Below the pieces are notes generated by a model. It did not search any database. It was not told where the DNA came from and worked only from the letters and a program-made list of their open reading frames with translations. Both the position numbers and the translations under genes were made by a program. A DNA stretch of 64,000 nt from Arenicola marina (Eukaryota; Annelida; Polychaeta; Arenicolidae): assembly GCA_964019135.1 (NCBI GenBank), contig OZ025263.1:38341638-38405637 (forward strand). Direction: 5' to 3'. This document shows, piece by piece, positions 1-11,392 of the stretch; positions within the stretch are counted from its first letter, which is position 1; each line of letters begins with the position of its first letter.

Positions 1-565
1 AGTATCCTTCACCACACAGTGAGGTACTATTATGGCAAAGCAAGTTGCAAGACAAACACGGCGATCGCAATAATATTTTTCTTTTCCATGGCAACGAAGC
101 AATTGGCCTAATGATGAGCATACAGATTCTTGCCATTTAAAAAAAATCGTCTAAAATCAGCAACAAATGCTAAAAGTGCAATCTTTGAAGAGGTGTGTGC
201 GTCAACATTACGTCGAAATTGTTATCGTAACTGGAGCAATTAGTGCAATTGGTTTTCACCGCTAGTGCAGTTGGTTTTCACCGCTACCATTGCTATGACA
301 AAAGTAGATGTAATAAAACGGGAAGGATCAATGGACATGGCATATGCAATGGTCAAGCTACTGGAATCAAGAAACAGTCCTAGTTTCCATTAATAATCAT
401 CGTAGAACGTCGCCATATTTAGATTGACATGTTCAGAAAGACACGTTCTATGACCCAAAATGGATTTTCGTCATCATCAGTGTCCCACCGAGTTCTTGTT
501 TTATTTATTTATTATATTGTTGCTATATATTATATTGCAACAGCTGTCTCATATGGAATTATTAC

Positions 566-880
566 CCCAGTGATATGTTATGTGAAACAACTCTGGCACT
601 CATCGGATATCTCACACACGTGAAATCTTATGTTATACAGCTTAGACACTCATCTAATACCCCACGCAAGTGAAATCTTATGTTATAGAACCCAGATACT
701 CATAGAATACCCCACGCAAGTGAAATGTTATGTTATACAACTCAGGCACTCCTCTAATACCCCACGCAAGTGAAATGTTATGTTAGACAACTCTGGCATT
801 CCTCTAATACGCCGCGCAAGTGAAATGTTATGTTATGCAACTCAGGCACTCCTCTAATATCCCATGCAAGTGTTGTCTTT
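566..880. repeat. 50-bp tandem repeat in STRAD intron
   Basis: About six imperfect units of 50 bp carry the core CCCACGCAAGTGAAAT followed by TTATGTTATA. The cores recur at 661, 711 and 761. The array lies in the intron that precedes the first visible STRAD exon. No coding potential is seen. Confidence 0.8.
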
Positions 881-1498
881 ATGTTTAAAGATGTATGATA
901 TAGTTTTCTTGGAGTTTTCTTTTTTTCCTAGATTTGTTTATAATGTTTACACCATTTGAAGAGCATTCTATACTGAGCTCGGATATTAGAAACAAAGTGT
1001 TAGGAGACCTACATGTCAGCAATTTGTATACAATTGGTAGGCATATGCGTAAAGATCAAAATAATTTGTACAAAATAGGGTTACCATGCTTATTTTTATT
1101 TCACAGCGGTGTCAACATTACGTGTAATGAAAATCCAATTGAAGTACATGTTAAAAATATAGCGAAAACTGATAATGGGGCCTTTCGCGAAGTACTCTGC
1201 CTGCAAGCCGTCGCGGCCGGGGTCCCCGTCCAACATTCTAATGTATATTTGTACAAGTTAAAAGCTTTTTCTTCATTCTTCTATACACTTCCTTTAGTGT
1301 AAACAGTGGCTGAAGCGGGCCTTGCCATGGGTACAAATACGTTCTCTCTAGGTAGTAAACTACTGTTTTACCGAAAATCATATGACATGTGGTCTTAAAT
1401 GTTGGTGTATATTGTACTGTGAGAGTGCATTGTTGACTGCTGCGCATTGGCCGTGTTGGCGGGTCCTAGTCATATAGGTCTGACGTCCATTGGTACAG

Positions 1499-1577
1499 AT
1501 GCTGTTGGAAAAGATTGAAGGTTCCATGCCGAGACTTCTAGACAGTCGCACAATTCCGGAGCTCAATCTAGACCAAG
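1499..1577 (+). CDS. STRAD: STRAD exon a
   Basis: The acceptor is TTGGTACAG and the donor is G|GTAAGT. The translation starts MLLEKIEGSMPRLLD and continues SRTIPELNLDQ, matching the human [20 protein letters not shown] stretch of the kinase C-lobe. The exon ends one base into a codon. Confidence 0.9.
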
Positions 1578-3586
1578 GTAAGTTACGTACGAAATGATTT
1601 CATTTGAGCTCACTCGTATTTTTCATGGATTGAAGCTCCAGCTGGTACATCTCATTGATTTATGATTAGTTTGCACATATTGTTGTCAACTCCTTTCTAT
1701 CAGTACTTTATAGTTCATATATAACTATTTTGAGATTTCAATGAAGTATGTGTGTGATCTGTCGTAATTGAGTTAATATGAAAATTATTATTATACTTTC
1801 CAGCAATGGACTTAGAGGAGACCCAGAACCCAAGTGATCCGGCTGAAGAAGGAACGTCCCAGCACGCTTCAAGCGTTATTCCATACCACAGAACTTTCTC
1901 CCATCATTTCCATAACTTGGTGGAATTGTGCCTCCAGACTGACCCCGCGCACAGGTAACAGGTCATCTACTGATACGTGGCACACATTGCACATAGCTAG
2001 CAAGTCATCTACTGGTACGTGGCACACATTGCACATAGCTAGCAAGTCATCTTCTGATGCGCGGCACACATTGCACATAGCTAGCAAGTCATCCTCTGAT
2101 ACGTGGCACACATTGCGCGCAGGTACAATATCATCTTATGAAGTCATGACATGGTTTTGTCTTATGACATTGTACTGACCGTCATGACATGGTTTTGTCT
2201 GATGACATTGTACTGACCGTCACGACATGGTTTTGTCTTATGACATTGTACTGACCGTCATGACATGGTTTTGTCTTATGACATTGTACTGACCGTCATG
2301 ACATGGTTTTGTCTGATGACATTGTACTGACCGTCATGACATGGTTTTGTCTGATGACATTGTACTGAGCGTCATGACATGGTTTTGTCTTATGACATTG
2401 TACTGACCGTCATGACATGGTTTTGTCTGATGACATTGTACTGACCGTCACGACATGGTTTTGTCTTATGACATTGTACTGACCGTCATGACATGGTTTT
2501 GTCTTATGACATTGTACTCACCGTCATGACATGGTTTTGTCTGATCACATTGTACTGACCGTCATGACATGGTTTTGTCTGATGACATTGTACTGACCGT
2601 CATGACATGGTTTTGTCTTATGACATTGTACGGACCGTCATGACATGGTTTTGTCTGATGATATTGTACTCACCGTCATGACATGGTTTTGTCTGATCAC
2701 ATTGTACTGACCGTCATGACATGGTTTTGTCTTATGACATTGTACTGACCGTCATGACATGGTTTTGTCTGATGACATTGTACTGACCGTCATGACATGG
2801 TTTTGTCTTATGACATTGTACTGACCGTCATGACATGGTTTTGTCTGATGACATTGTACTGACCGTCATGACATGGTTTTGTCTGATGACATTGTACTGA
2901 CCGTCATGACATGGTTTTGTCTGATGACATTGTACTGACCGTCATGACATGGTTTTGTCTGATGACATTGTACTGACCGTCATGACATGGTTTTGTCTTA
3001 TGATATTGTACTGACCGTCATGACATGGTTTTGTCTTATGACATTGTACTGACCGTCATGACATGGTTTTGTCTGATGACATTGTACTGACCGTCATGAC
3101 ATGGTTTTGTCTTATGATACGGTTTGCCGTTATGCAGGCCGTCGGCAACATCCCTACTGCAGCACAGCTTCTTCAAACAGCTGAAACGAAAAGGGCCAGC
3201 ACCGCGCCTACCAGATTTGTTGAAACCAGTACAACCGTTGACCAGCATCGATTTGCCTGAGGGTAAGCCACATATGTATCGACAAGAGAAAGTTTGACAA
3301 CTATAACGACATATGACGTTTGTTTCCTAGAGACTTCCTGATCATTGTGATCCAAACCTTGAAGCCCCTGACGTAAACGTAATGCGTAAATAACATTAGG
3401 GACCCTCTTTCGCGTCTTAGACGATTTGTATACAGTACATAAATAGCACTGAAAATCTGTATGTAGACCATTTCCTTCTGTACTTTGAAATGTGGTATTT
3501 TTTCTCTAGATGCAGCTGAAGTAGAAGATCTCACGGAAGGGTTGCAGAGTGTCGATATTGCCGATATAAACAAGTGGGACTTTTGA
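1499..3586 (+). CDS. STRAD: STRAD-like pseudokinase, 3' end (four exons)
   Basis: The exons are 1499-1577, 1804-1954, 3138-3262 and 3510-3586. Together they encode the last 143 residues and a stop. All introns are GT-AG and the phases agree throughout. The order of conserved pieces follows human STRADA/STRADB: QMLLEK-like start, YHRTFS..FH..VE.CLQ.dP..RPSA, LLQHSFFKQLKR, LLKPVQP, and a terminal acidic stretch ending WDF. STRAD is a catalytically dead kinase that binds MO25 (CAB39) through a C-terminal Trp-Glu-Phe tail and activates LKB1/STK11 in the cytoplasm. Here the tail is Trp-Asp-Phe, a conservative change. The catalytic-fold exons lie upstream of the window. Whether this is a single pre-duplication STRAD or an A- or B-type copy cannot be decided here. 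Identity comes from remembered family motifs, not from a search. Confidence 0.9.
1804..1954 (+). CDS. STRAD: STRAD exon b
   Basis: The exon enters in phase (G|CA = Ala) and encodes an acidic linker followed by YHRTFSHHFHNLVELCLQ and TDPAHR. It ends two bases into the Arg codon with donor CACAG|GTAACA. The linker is shorter than in vertebrate STRADs. The 42-bp repeat array begins directly at this donor. Confidence 0.92.
1942..2130. repeat. 42-bp minisatellite starting on the exon b donor
   Basis: There are four to five units of 42 bp (TCATCTACTGGTACGTGGCA, then CACATTGCACATAGCTAGCA). The outer units resemble the exon-intron junction: GCGCACAG|GTAACAGGTCATC at the exon, and GCGCGCAG|GTACAATATCATC in the last unit (donor-like GT at 2123). 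Central units have lost the GT. Confidence 0.85.
2143..3137. repeat. 38-bp minisatellite ending at the exon c acceptor
   Basis: About 26 units of exactly 38 bp, core GACATGGTTTTGTCTTATGA then CATTGTACTGACCGTCAT. They vary at few positions, mainly CTTATGA/CTGATGA. The array fills the rest of this intron. The last, diverged unit runs into the acceptor (CCGTTATGCAG|G against CCGTCATGACATGG in the repeat). Confidence 0.93.
3138..3262 (+). CDS. STRAD: STRAD exon c
   Basis: The exon completes the split Arg codon and encodes PSATSLLQHSFFKQLKRKG, then a Pro/Leu-rich LPDLLKPVQPLTSIDLPE. This matches human RPSASTLLNHSFFKQIKR and LPELLRPVTPI. The donor is G|GTAAGC. Confidence 0.93.
3510..3586 (+). CDS. 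STRAD: STRAD terminal exon with WDF tail
   Basis: The acceptor TTTTTTCTCTAG is strong. The exon encodes DAAEVEDLTEGLQSVDIAD, then INKWDF and a TGA stop at 3584-3586. The human counterpart ends in WEF, the residues known to contact MO25. The first coding ATG-like triplet is created by the splice junction and is not a start. Confidence 0.92.
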
Positions 3587-3644
3587 CAACAGTACATGTA
3601 TGTCAACCACAAGTGGAGTCTGTGGTCTGTCGCTTTCAGTGTTA

Positions 3645-4790
3645 AGGGCCTGTCACCTTGACATCAACGGCCCGTCACCGTGACGTCAATGGCCTGTGAC
3701 GTCAATGGCCTATCACCATGACGTTATTATCCTGTCACCATGACGTCAATGACCTGTCACCGTGATGTCAGTGGCCCGTCACCCTGATGTCAATGGCCTG
3801 TCACCATGACGTCAATGACTTGTCACCGTGATGTTAGTGGCCCGTCACCCTGATGTCAATGGCCCGTCACCCTGACGTCAATGGCCTGTCACTCTGATGT
3901 CAATGGCCCGTTACCATGACGTCAATGGCCTGTCACCCTGAAGTCAATGGCCCATCACCGTAATGTCAATGGCCCGTCACCCTGACGTCAATGGCCTGTC
4001 ACTCTGATGTCAATGGCCCGTTACTTTGACATCAATGTCCTGTCACCCTGATGTCAATGGCCCATCACCGTGGTGCCAGTGGCCTGTCACCGTGATGTCA
4101 ATGGCCTGTTACCATGACGTCAATGGCCCGTCACCGTGATACCAGTGGCCTGTCACTCTGATGTCAATGGCCCGTTACCATGACGTCAATGGCCAGTCAC
4201 CCTGACGTCAATGGCCTGTCACCCTGATGTCAATGGCCCGTCAACATGACACCAATGGCCTGTCACCCTGACGTCAATGGCCCGTCACCGCGGTGCCAGT
4301 GGCCTGTCACCGTGATGTCAATGGCCCGTTACCATGACGTCAATGGCCTGTCACCCTGAAGTCAATGGCCCGTCAACATGACATCAATGGCCTGTCACCC
4401 TGACGTCAATGGCCCGTCACCGTGATGCCAGTAGCCTGTCACCGTGATGCCAGTGGCCCGTTACCATGACGTCAATGGCCTGTCACCCTGAAGTCAATGG
4501 CCCGTCAACATGACATCAATGGCCTGTCACCCTGACGTCAATGGCCCGTCACCGTAATGCCAGTAGCCTGTCACCGTGATGCCTGTGGCCTGTCACCATG
4601 ACGTCAATGGACTGTCTCCCTGACGTCAATGGCCCGTCACCGTGATGCCAGGTGCCTGTCACCCTGATGTCAATGGCCCGTCACCGCGGTGCCAGTGGCC
4701 TGTCACCGTGATGCCAATGGCCCGTTACCATGACGTCAATGGCCCGTCACCCTGATGTCAATGGTCCGTCAACATGATGTTGATTGCCTT
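3645..4790. repeat. 22-bp minisatellite rich in TGACGTCA
   Basis: About 52 units of 22 bp (GGCCTGTCACCCTGACGTCA plus AT) begin about 60 bp after the STRAD stop. Units alternate between CTGTCACC and CCGTCACC variants. Many contain the palindrome TGACGTCA, the CREB/ATF consensus. The array probably lies in or beyond the 3' UTR. No AATAAA was noticed nearby. Confidence 0.93.
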
Positions 4791-5295
4791 TCGACATGGT
4801 GTTGATGCTGTATTATTAGTGATGTAGCTCAGAGAGGGAGCAAGTTGACTGGAATGCAGACAATCTGAAAGCCCTGTTAGACTGAGCCGCCGGATCCTTG
4901 TCGAATACAGGCCACACTGCTCGTACGAACACTCTGGGCTACCAAGATATACTCGTATTTACCGATTGGATTAGCAACACAATGTCCCGATCAGTAAATA
5001 TCTCTACAATGTTCGGTGAACATTTAGCCTAATATCAAGTTATTAGGCTGTAATGTATAGCTTATTGTTATCGCTGGAAGAACAGGCAGGCTAATAAGAA
5101 AAGCAACGACAGCACGCATTCCATGCACACTGGCAAGACTATCGTGAAGGTGTGAATTGACGCTCCCTGCTATGCTACATGTGGCTTATGTACGTACCTC
5201 TGCTTATACACGTTGTCGATATGTACATTGTAAGGATTGGAATAATACTACTTAGCAGTCTTACTTGTTTATTTACTTTATTCTACCCTACAGTG
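4791..5295. other. Unannotated intergenic stretch
   Basis: This stretch separates the 22-bp array from the LINE insertion site. No ORF, repeat or RNA gene was recognised in it. Confidence 0.6.
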
Positions 5296-5303
5296 ATAAC
5301 TGG

Positions 5304-5340
<37 letters not shown>

Positions 5341-5648
5341 GGATTTTATTCACCAAAGCATATAAAATCAGTTGACAAAGGTTCGAATTAAAACATGATC
5401 GTGCCTTTAAAACGAAGAATACTTCCAACATCGGTCCAATTTAACAAAATATACACATTTGCTTTTGTCATTAATTCACGCTTGAGAAATGCCTTTGACT
5501 TAGTACTCTCTCGGCTAGCACCGTCTTTAGTGTGGAGAAGCCAGTCTTTGTATAAAAGAAATGATAGCACCGATATTACAAAGTTGATCGATTTATTCTG
5601 AACGCCGAGAATAATTTCCTTTAAACTAATTTTAACGCTCAGCAGCTC

Positions 5649-6767
5649 TTATGTCAGTTTCCAAATTTCTTTCGAGAAATAACAATCATGTAGCAAATGC
5701 ATAGTATTTTCTGGGAGTCCACATCGGTCACACAAGTCAGATTCAATTTTTCCCCATTTCACAAGGTTTCTTTTGCAGGGTAAGATTTGATTAATTACTT
5801 TACAGTTAAAGGCAGCTATTTTTCTGTCTGGAATATCCTGAATTTTCCTCTTATATACATCAGCAAAATTAATATCGAGGCGGTTTAAAAGATTTGATAA
5901 TTTTACTTCTGTGTTCGGTACTTCACTTTTCTTCGCAATAAATATTTCATAATATGCGCGAGTCGAGACGTCGGCGATCGGGGCGGCTAGAGGGGCAGTT
6001 GCATATGGACATGAGGCGTATGACGTCTCCGAGTTTATAACGTCTTTATATGGTTTAAGAGCCTGCCGTAGCAGAGATATCTCAGCAAAAATATTCCTCA
6101 TGTCTTTCACTTTTCGTGTATTGAGAGCTCACATAGTTTCCCCATTGAGAAATCCAAATCCCTTATACGTATGATCCCTACTTCTATGAAGGACTTGAAA
6201 AGCAGGCAACAGTTTTCCCGCATATTTTCTTGTACGAAATAAAATAATTTCCCCAGAGTGTTTCGTCACGCAGGTTTTCAAATACAATAGGTCGCGTTTC
6301 TTCTTTGCTTTGGCTATAGGATTCGCATACTTCTTGGTAGAATTTAGGCAGAAGTTTAATTTGTGGTAGGTTTTGCTTATTGATATTTTTAAATTTCAGA
6401 AAAAGGAAGTCGTCTCCAAGACTATTCAGGTGCGATCGGGCTAGAAAGTTCAAATTTTCGTCAACGTTGACGATCCTTTTAACCCATGATGCTTTTATGG
6501 CTTGAAAGTGGGATCTTATGTCAATCATTGCTATGCCGCCTTGTTCTATTTTACGTATTAATTGCTTTCGTTTCAGTCTATCGCTTTTTCCCCAAATGAA
6601 ATTATATAGGATTTTGTCGATCTGCGAGATCGTTTGGTCCTTTGGTATAGCTGTATGTGTCGCTACGAATGTTACTTTAGGAACAAGAAGTGTTTTGATA
6701 ATGGTTACCTTTCCAACTATGGTAAGTTCTCGAGTTTGCCAGTTTTCAATCTCATCTTCTATTTGTT
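5649..6767 (-). pseudogene. LINE ORF2, C-terminal part
   Basis: Read on the - strand this runs from NWQTRELTIVGKVTIIK through WVKRIVNV to a terminal C-x2-C-x8-H-x4-C segment (CDRCGLPENTMHLLHDC), the usual LINE C-terminal cysteine motif. It then ends after EIWKLT at the 5649 stop. The frame changes once at about 6110-6190. Before the nested insertion it continued directly from the RT segment, as KIKQ followed by IEDEIENW. Confidence 0.85.
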
Positions 6768-9017
6768 ACTGACAGAAGTCTAAAGACTTCTGTCAGTATA
6801 CTGCTCAGCTCGGTTTGTAAATTTATTTATTTGTTTGTTAATATGTTTGTCAGTTGGATACAGGGCGCACGGTAACAGTTACGGCTGTCATACTTAACCA
6901 AGTGATAGATATATAAAATATCTCGGCTAAGTTCGTTATTGGCATATGTAGGTCAAACGTCAAGGTCAGCGATTTTTTGAAAAAAAGGTTAAGAATGCGC
7001 TTATCTTCGTTAATATTAGACCTAGAGAAATGCGGTTAATTTTAGAATGTGCTACCGTTTAGACCGCATCTTTCAGCCATTGACCACTTTTTGATGCGTC
7101 ATACTCATTTTCGAGCTACATGACGTTTTATGTTTTCTGAAAAACGCAAAAGATGACCTTGAACCGTTTTTCTTCGGTTTGACCTATTTAGGTTGATGGT
7201 ATCGCTTTGGTGTTCCGGGCTCTCATAGAAATATGAATGGCAATAATCTCTGCGAAATCTGAGATTTTTCAGATCCGTCATATGACGTCACGATGACGCC
7301 ACTTACGGTACATTGAAAAAATCGTCAAAAATCGTCAAAAAATTAAAAAAAATCGTGAGTTGCGTTATTTTGTAGGAAATAGGCTCCGATGTTTGCCTGC
7401 ATCATAAAAATAGTATGTTCCTATCTTACTTCCGGTTCCAGGGGTGACGGCAATTCCCTATGGGACCTCCAATGTTAAAGCCCTCAATCTCTCAGGCTGG
7501 GGAAATTTGTTTGCCCCGTATTTCATCGGTGCCTGCATCAAACAGTTGCGGGGGGCCTCCCTGGTGTAGTGGTTAGCGCACTAGACCGCAGATCAATAGG
7601 TCCTGGGTTCGAATCCGGGCTCGGGCACCTAATCTGGGGCATGTTTCATTCCTTCATCCTTCATCGTCTCGGGAGGTTCCTTGGCCCAATTTAGCCTGTA
7701 TGTGCACAAAAGTGGCCTAAAACAACAACATTCCATTCAAACAGTTGCGGGATTTTTTCTTTGGTTAAACATGGTACCCAGTAGCCATGGTGTTTATTAG
7801 ATGGAATTCAGACAAGAACTGACGTCACAGAATTTTTTTGAAATTTTCCCCATTGTGAAAGATTTTTTTTGGGGCTTGCAGAGGCTCCCACGAGCGTCCT
7901 ATTGAAGCCATCGCCCTATGCTTGCAGTTGTAGTAGGATAGCAGTAGGATGGACCATTAACTATAAACACGGCGACATAGCCCTGTAACTTTTTTGGTAT
8001 ATAGTCGAACGCGTTTAACATGGGACCCTATAGAGATAATCAAACTTCCTTCAATATGACGTACTTCCGTTTGAGCCACTTCACTTCGCTTTACCACGGT
8101 GCGAGATGTGGACGAGTGCAAGAGGTCTACGGTATACCCATGGCGAACGCGCGTCTCAGTTTCGTTTCCATGGCAACCGAAGATTTGCTCAATGATAAAG
8201 TATACAAATTGGGTCTAACTTAAAAAAATCCTCAAAAATCGGCAAAACAAGCTAGAGCTTAGATCTTTGCGGATGGTGGTAGGGAACATATGTATCCAGA
8301 TCACTATTGGCAGCTAATCATTATTATTATTTTTATCATGGCTGCAGAGTCCTTTCTTCGTCTGTTTTTTTTCATTTATCCGTAATGATGAAGAATAGCA
8401 ATTTTCGGTAATTATGTCAAGCCATATCAGAAGAGCTGACAATCCTACCGCCGTTCTAGTCAACGTTTTTGATTGATAGTACAAAGGTTTGTGTTTTGGT
8501 ATTTGGACGTGGTCGTGCGTCATGCCATGACGTCAGCATGACGTGATGACGTCATAATTTGGTAAATGTCATTACTCGCCTATTATACGTAGCGACTTCC
8601 GGTTTGTTTGAGGTTAAACCTTATACCAAGAGACAACTGGTGGTATGCGTAACTTTTTTGGTGGTACGGAAGCGTGTGCGTCAAAAATGACGTCCAAGTT
8701 TACGTTACCCGACTTAATCGCGAGATCGTCTAAGTTTCAACTACATAGGCACTAGCTGAAATCACTAGGTACATAAGCAGGTAAAGTGAAAAACATTGAA
8801 GCTAAATTGTTCATTTTTGTAAGCGTCAGTGACGTCATGTGACGTCACGTTGACGTTTCCATGGCAACGGAACTAAGCCCAAAGTTAAAGTATAGAGAGT
8901 CTGGCCAAATTGGAAAATTCAATAAAAATCAGGTGAAGAGAGAGAGAGAGAGGAGCTGTACGACATGGGTGTAAGTTACTTCTGTCAGTCCCATTCAGCC
9001 TACGGCTGATTATGGTC
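6768..9017. mobile_element. Hairpin-ended non-coding element nested in the LINE
   Basis: The insertion is flanked by TTGTT (6763-6767 and 9018-9022), and removing it restores the LINE reading frame. The left end is a perfect 12-bp-arm hairpin, CTGACAGAAGTC-TAAA-GACTTCTGTCAG (6769-6796). The same arm recurs at the right end as ACTTCTGTCAG (about 8980), followed by a small palindrome CAGCC-TAC-GGCTG. There is no long ORF. Internal sequence is shared with copies at about 29060, 38820 and 43270. It contains several TGACGTCA palindromes and two GTTTCCATGGCAAC boxes. The hairpin plus asymmetric terminal repeat and T-rich target recall non-autonomous Helentron-type elements, but this classification is tentative. 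Confidence 0.6.
7538..7751 (+). mobile_element. tRNA-derived SINE inside the nested element
   Basis: The SINE body is about 7553-7736, flanked by a 15-bp duplication TCAAACAGTTGCGGG (7538-7552 and 7737-7751). The head contains pol III boxes: A-like TGGTGTAGTGGTTAGCGC and B-like GGTTCGAATCC. The tail runs through CTGGGGCATGTTTCATTCC and ends in AAAACAACAACA. It is the third layer of nesting: LINE, then hairpin element, then SINE. Confidence 0.88.
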
Positions 9018-10631
9018 TTGTTTTATCTTTTTTTCCCAGTTTAGTTCATTGCATTTGGCTAGATTTTGTCCAATGTATATTCCATGGTATCTTATGGGAG
9101 TGCTCACAACTTTTATATCATTAATAGTAATATCTTTGTGCTTGCCTTTGCCTAAGTACATTCCAATTGTTTTGCTTTTGTTTAACAGAGGTCCAGCCCT
9201 TTTTGAGAAAGCATCAATTTCTTCTAATACAAATTTTATTTGATCTGCATCTTGCAGTAGCAGTGTGCCATCGTCGGCATATTGAGACAGTTTCACTGTT
9301 TTTTCTTTACCATGTTGTTTAATGCGGTAGCCTTTTATTTTTTCATTACTTTTTATTTTAATAGATAAGATTTCGACTACGATGATAAAAAGTAGAGCTG
9401 AGAGGAGGCATCCTTGTTTGACACCTCGGTTTACTTGAAAGCTTTCTGACATATGCCCATTATTTTTTACGTACAGATAAGAATTGTTGTATAAAGTCTG
9501 GACCCATTTAATGAATTCATTTCCAAAACTGAACTTTTTGAGTACTTTTTCTATAAACAGCCACTCTACCGAATCGAAAGCTTTCTCAAAATCGAGAAAT
9601 AATAGCAGACCTTTTTTGTCTTTTGTGTCTGCATGTTGTGTCAGATCTTGAATGAGTCTGATATTTGTTCCAATGAAGCGCTTTTTAATATATGCTGTTT
9701 GGTCCTTGCTGATAATTTTATCTAACACTTTTTGTAAACGATTTGAAAGTATAAACGCTAATATCTTGTAGTCGGTATTCGCTAGGCTGATAGGTCGGTA
9801 GTTTGCAATATTTTCTCTTGGTCCCTTTTTATGAATTAATGATAGTAGAGAGCCTCGTTGGGAGTAGTTCAATTCACCTTGCAGATATGATTTATTGTAC
9901 ACATTAACAAGGATTGGCTTGATTTGATTTGAAAACGTCTTATAAAACTCAGAACCGAGGCCGTCATTTCCTGGGCTTTTGTTGCACTTAAGCCCACTGA
10001 CTGCCTCGTCAATTTCACTTGCCGTGACGGGACCTTCACATTTGGATTTTGATATATCGTCAAGGACTGCATGCTTATCTGTATTCTTTAGATATTTGTC
10101 TATCTCTTGCTCTTCGGGATTTCGACTTGGATACAGTTTTTTGTAGAACGTTACCGTTTCAGACAATATTTCATTATCGGATGTTAGGCATTTGCCGTTT
10201 TCTGAAATAAGACAGTCAATTCTGTTTCTAGATTGGCGTTGTTTTTCTAGGCGCATGAAATAAGCTGTGTTACGCTCACCCTTTTCCACCCATTCAGCTC
10301 GAGAGCGAATTTGGGCACCTTGCGCTTTGGTGATCGTTATGTTGTCTAAGTTTGATTTCAGCTGTTTACGTTCAACTTGTAAATCTGTATTGAAATGTTT
10401 CGCTATCGCGTTATCAATTTCGATTATTTTGTTCTCTAAATTTTGGATCTCGTTGGTTGCTTGTCTTTTTGCTCTTATTCCAAACATGATAGAGTATTCT
10501 TTTATTTTTATTTTGCAGATGTCCCAGAGGGTCTTATGCGATACGATATCCTCGTATTCATTAAGCGTTTCCGATATGATTTCGGAAACGCTTTTGGTGT
10601 ACTCCTTTTTTTCCAGATATGAATTGTTCAA
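9000..10631 (-). pseudogene. LINE ORF2, reverse transcriptase segment
   Basis: An open stretch of 543 codons. RT motifs appear in order: NYRPISLANTDYKILAFILS (finger region), LFLDFEKAFDSVEW (motif A), RGVKQGCLLSALLF (motif B) and YADD (9270-9281, motif C). The catalytic aspartates are present. The N-terminal part is a Lys/Glu-rich linker typical of the region between endonuclease and RT. The last few codons at 9000-9017 are read-through into the nested insertion. The segment is otherwise uninterrupted, consistent with a young element. Confidence 0.92.
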
Positions 10632-10669
10632 TTTCCAGTAACCCTTTCCCCGATTTCGCTTGTTTTCAG

Positions 10670-11392
10670 CTAGGGTTGCTGTACAGATAACGGTTTGTGA
10701 TCGGGTATGGGTGCCGGCTTGATTTCAGCCTTGCTTACATTGACATTTACTGAGCGGGAAGCTAATACATAGTCAATACGTGACATCGTTCCATTTATCG
10801 ACGGATGTACATATGTGAATTTTTGGTCATTGGGATGCATACATCGCCAAACATCTTTTAAGTCTGATGCAGATTTAAATTTAGAAAATTGGGAAGAACT
10901 TTGGTCGAGATTACCTGATGTCCTATCAATAGTGTTGTCGACCGTGTTCAGGTCTGCTCCTATGATTAGATTATCTAGATTACAAGCATGGCGCTTAATC
11001 CAGATCGATAGTTTCTTAAGGAATATCGCTCTACCTTTATCAGGGGCATAAGCTACAACCAAGGTATATAGATCGTTTTCATGTTCAATGTTTAACAGGA
11101 GCTTTCTCCCTTCATTGCTTCTGTGACACGACTTAATTTTTGGCTTATATTTGTTATGGAACAGAATGGACACACCTCTACTATGACTTGAGTCGCTCAC
11201 ACAGTGAAAAGCTTCTCCGTCCCAGTCGGCGTTAAATTTCTCAGTTATGTCATCAGTAATAAAAGTTTCCTGAAGGAAAGAGATATGGGCGTTTTGGTCC
11301 TTTAGAAACTGTAGTACTGCAGATCTTTTTATCGGGTTTCGAAGTCCCCTGCAGTTTAAAGAAACTACCGTTAATTTATCAGATTTGCTCAT
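10670..11392 (-). pseudogene. LINE ORF2, APE-type endonuclease segment
   Basis: Starting at MSKSDKLTVVSLNCRG the segment shows the exonuclease-endonuclease-phosphatase fold motifs: SLNCRGL, FLQETF, GADLNT (Asn/Asp pair), SRIDYVLAS and PDHKPL near the end. The start at 11392 is chosen because it sits just before the conserved LNCRG strand. The reading frame is lost about 35 bp before the RT segment. Confidence 0.9.

Noticed and set aside
934-1302. A 122-codon ORF in the STRAD intron
   Set aside because: No recognised motif; exon a is expected to join directly to the upstream kinase exon, so no extra exon is needed.
7553-7736. Functional tRNA gene
   Set aside because: The tRNA-like head has A and B boxes but is followed by a SINE tail and flanked by a 15-bp target duplication.
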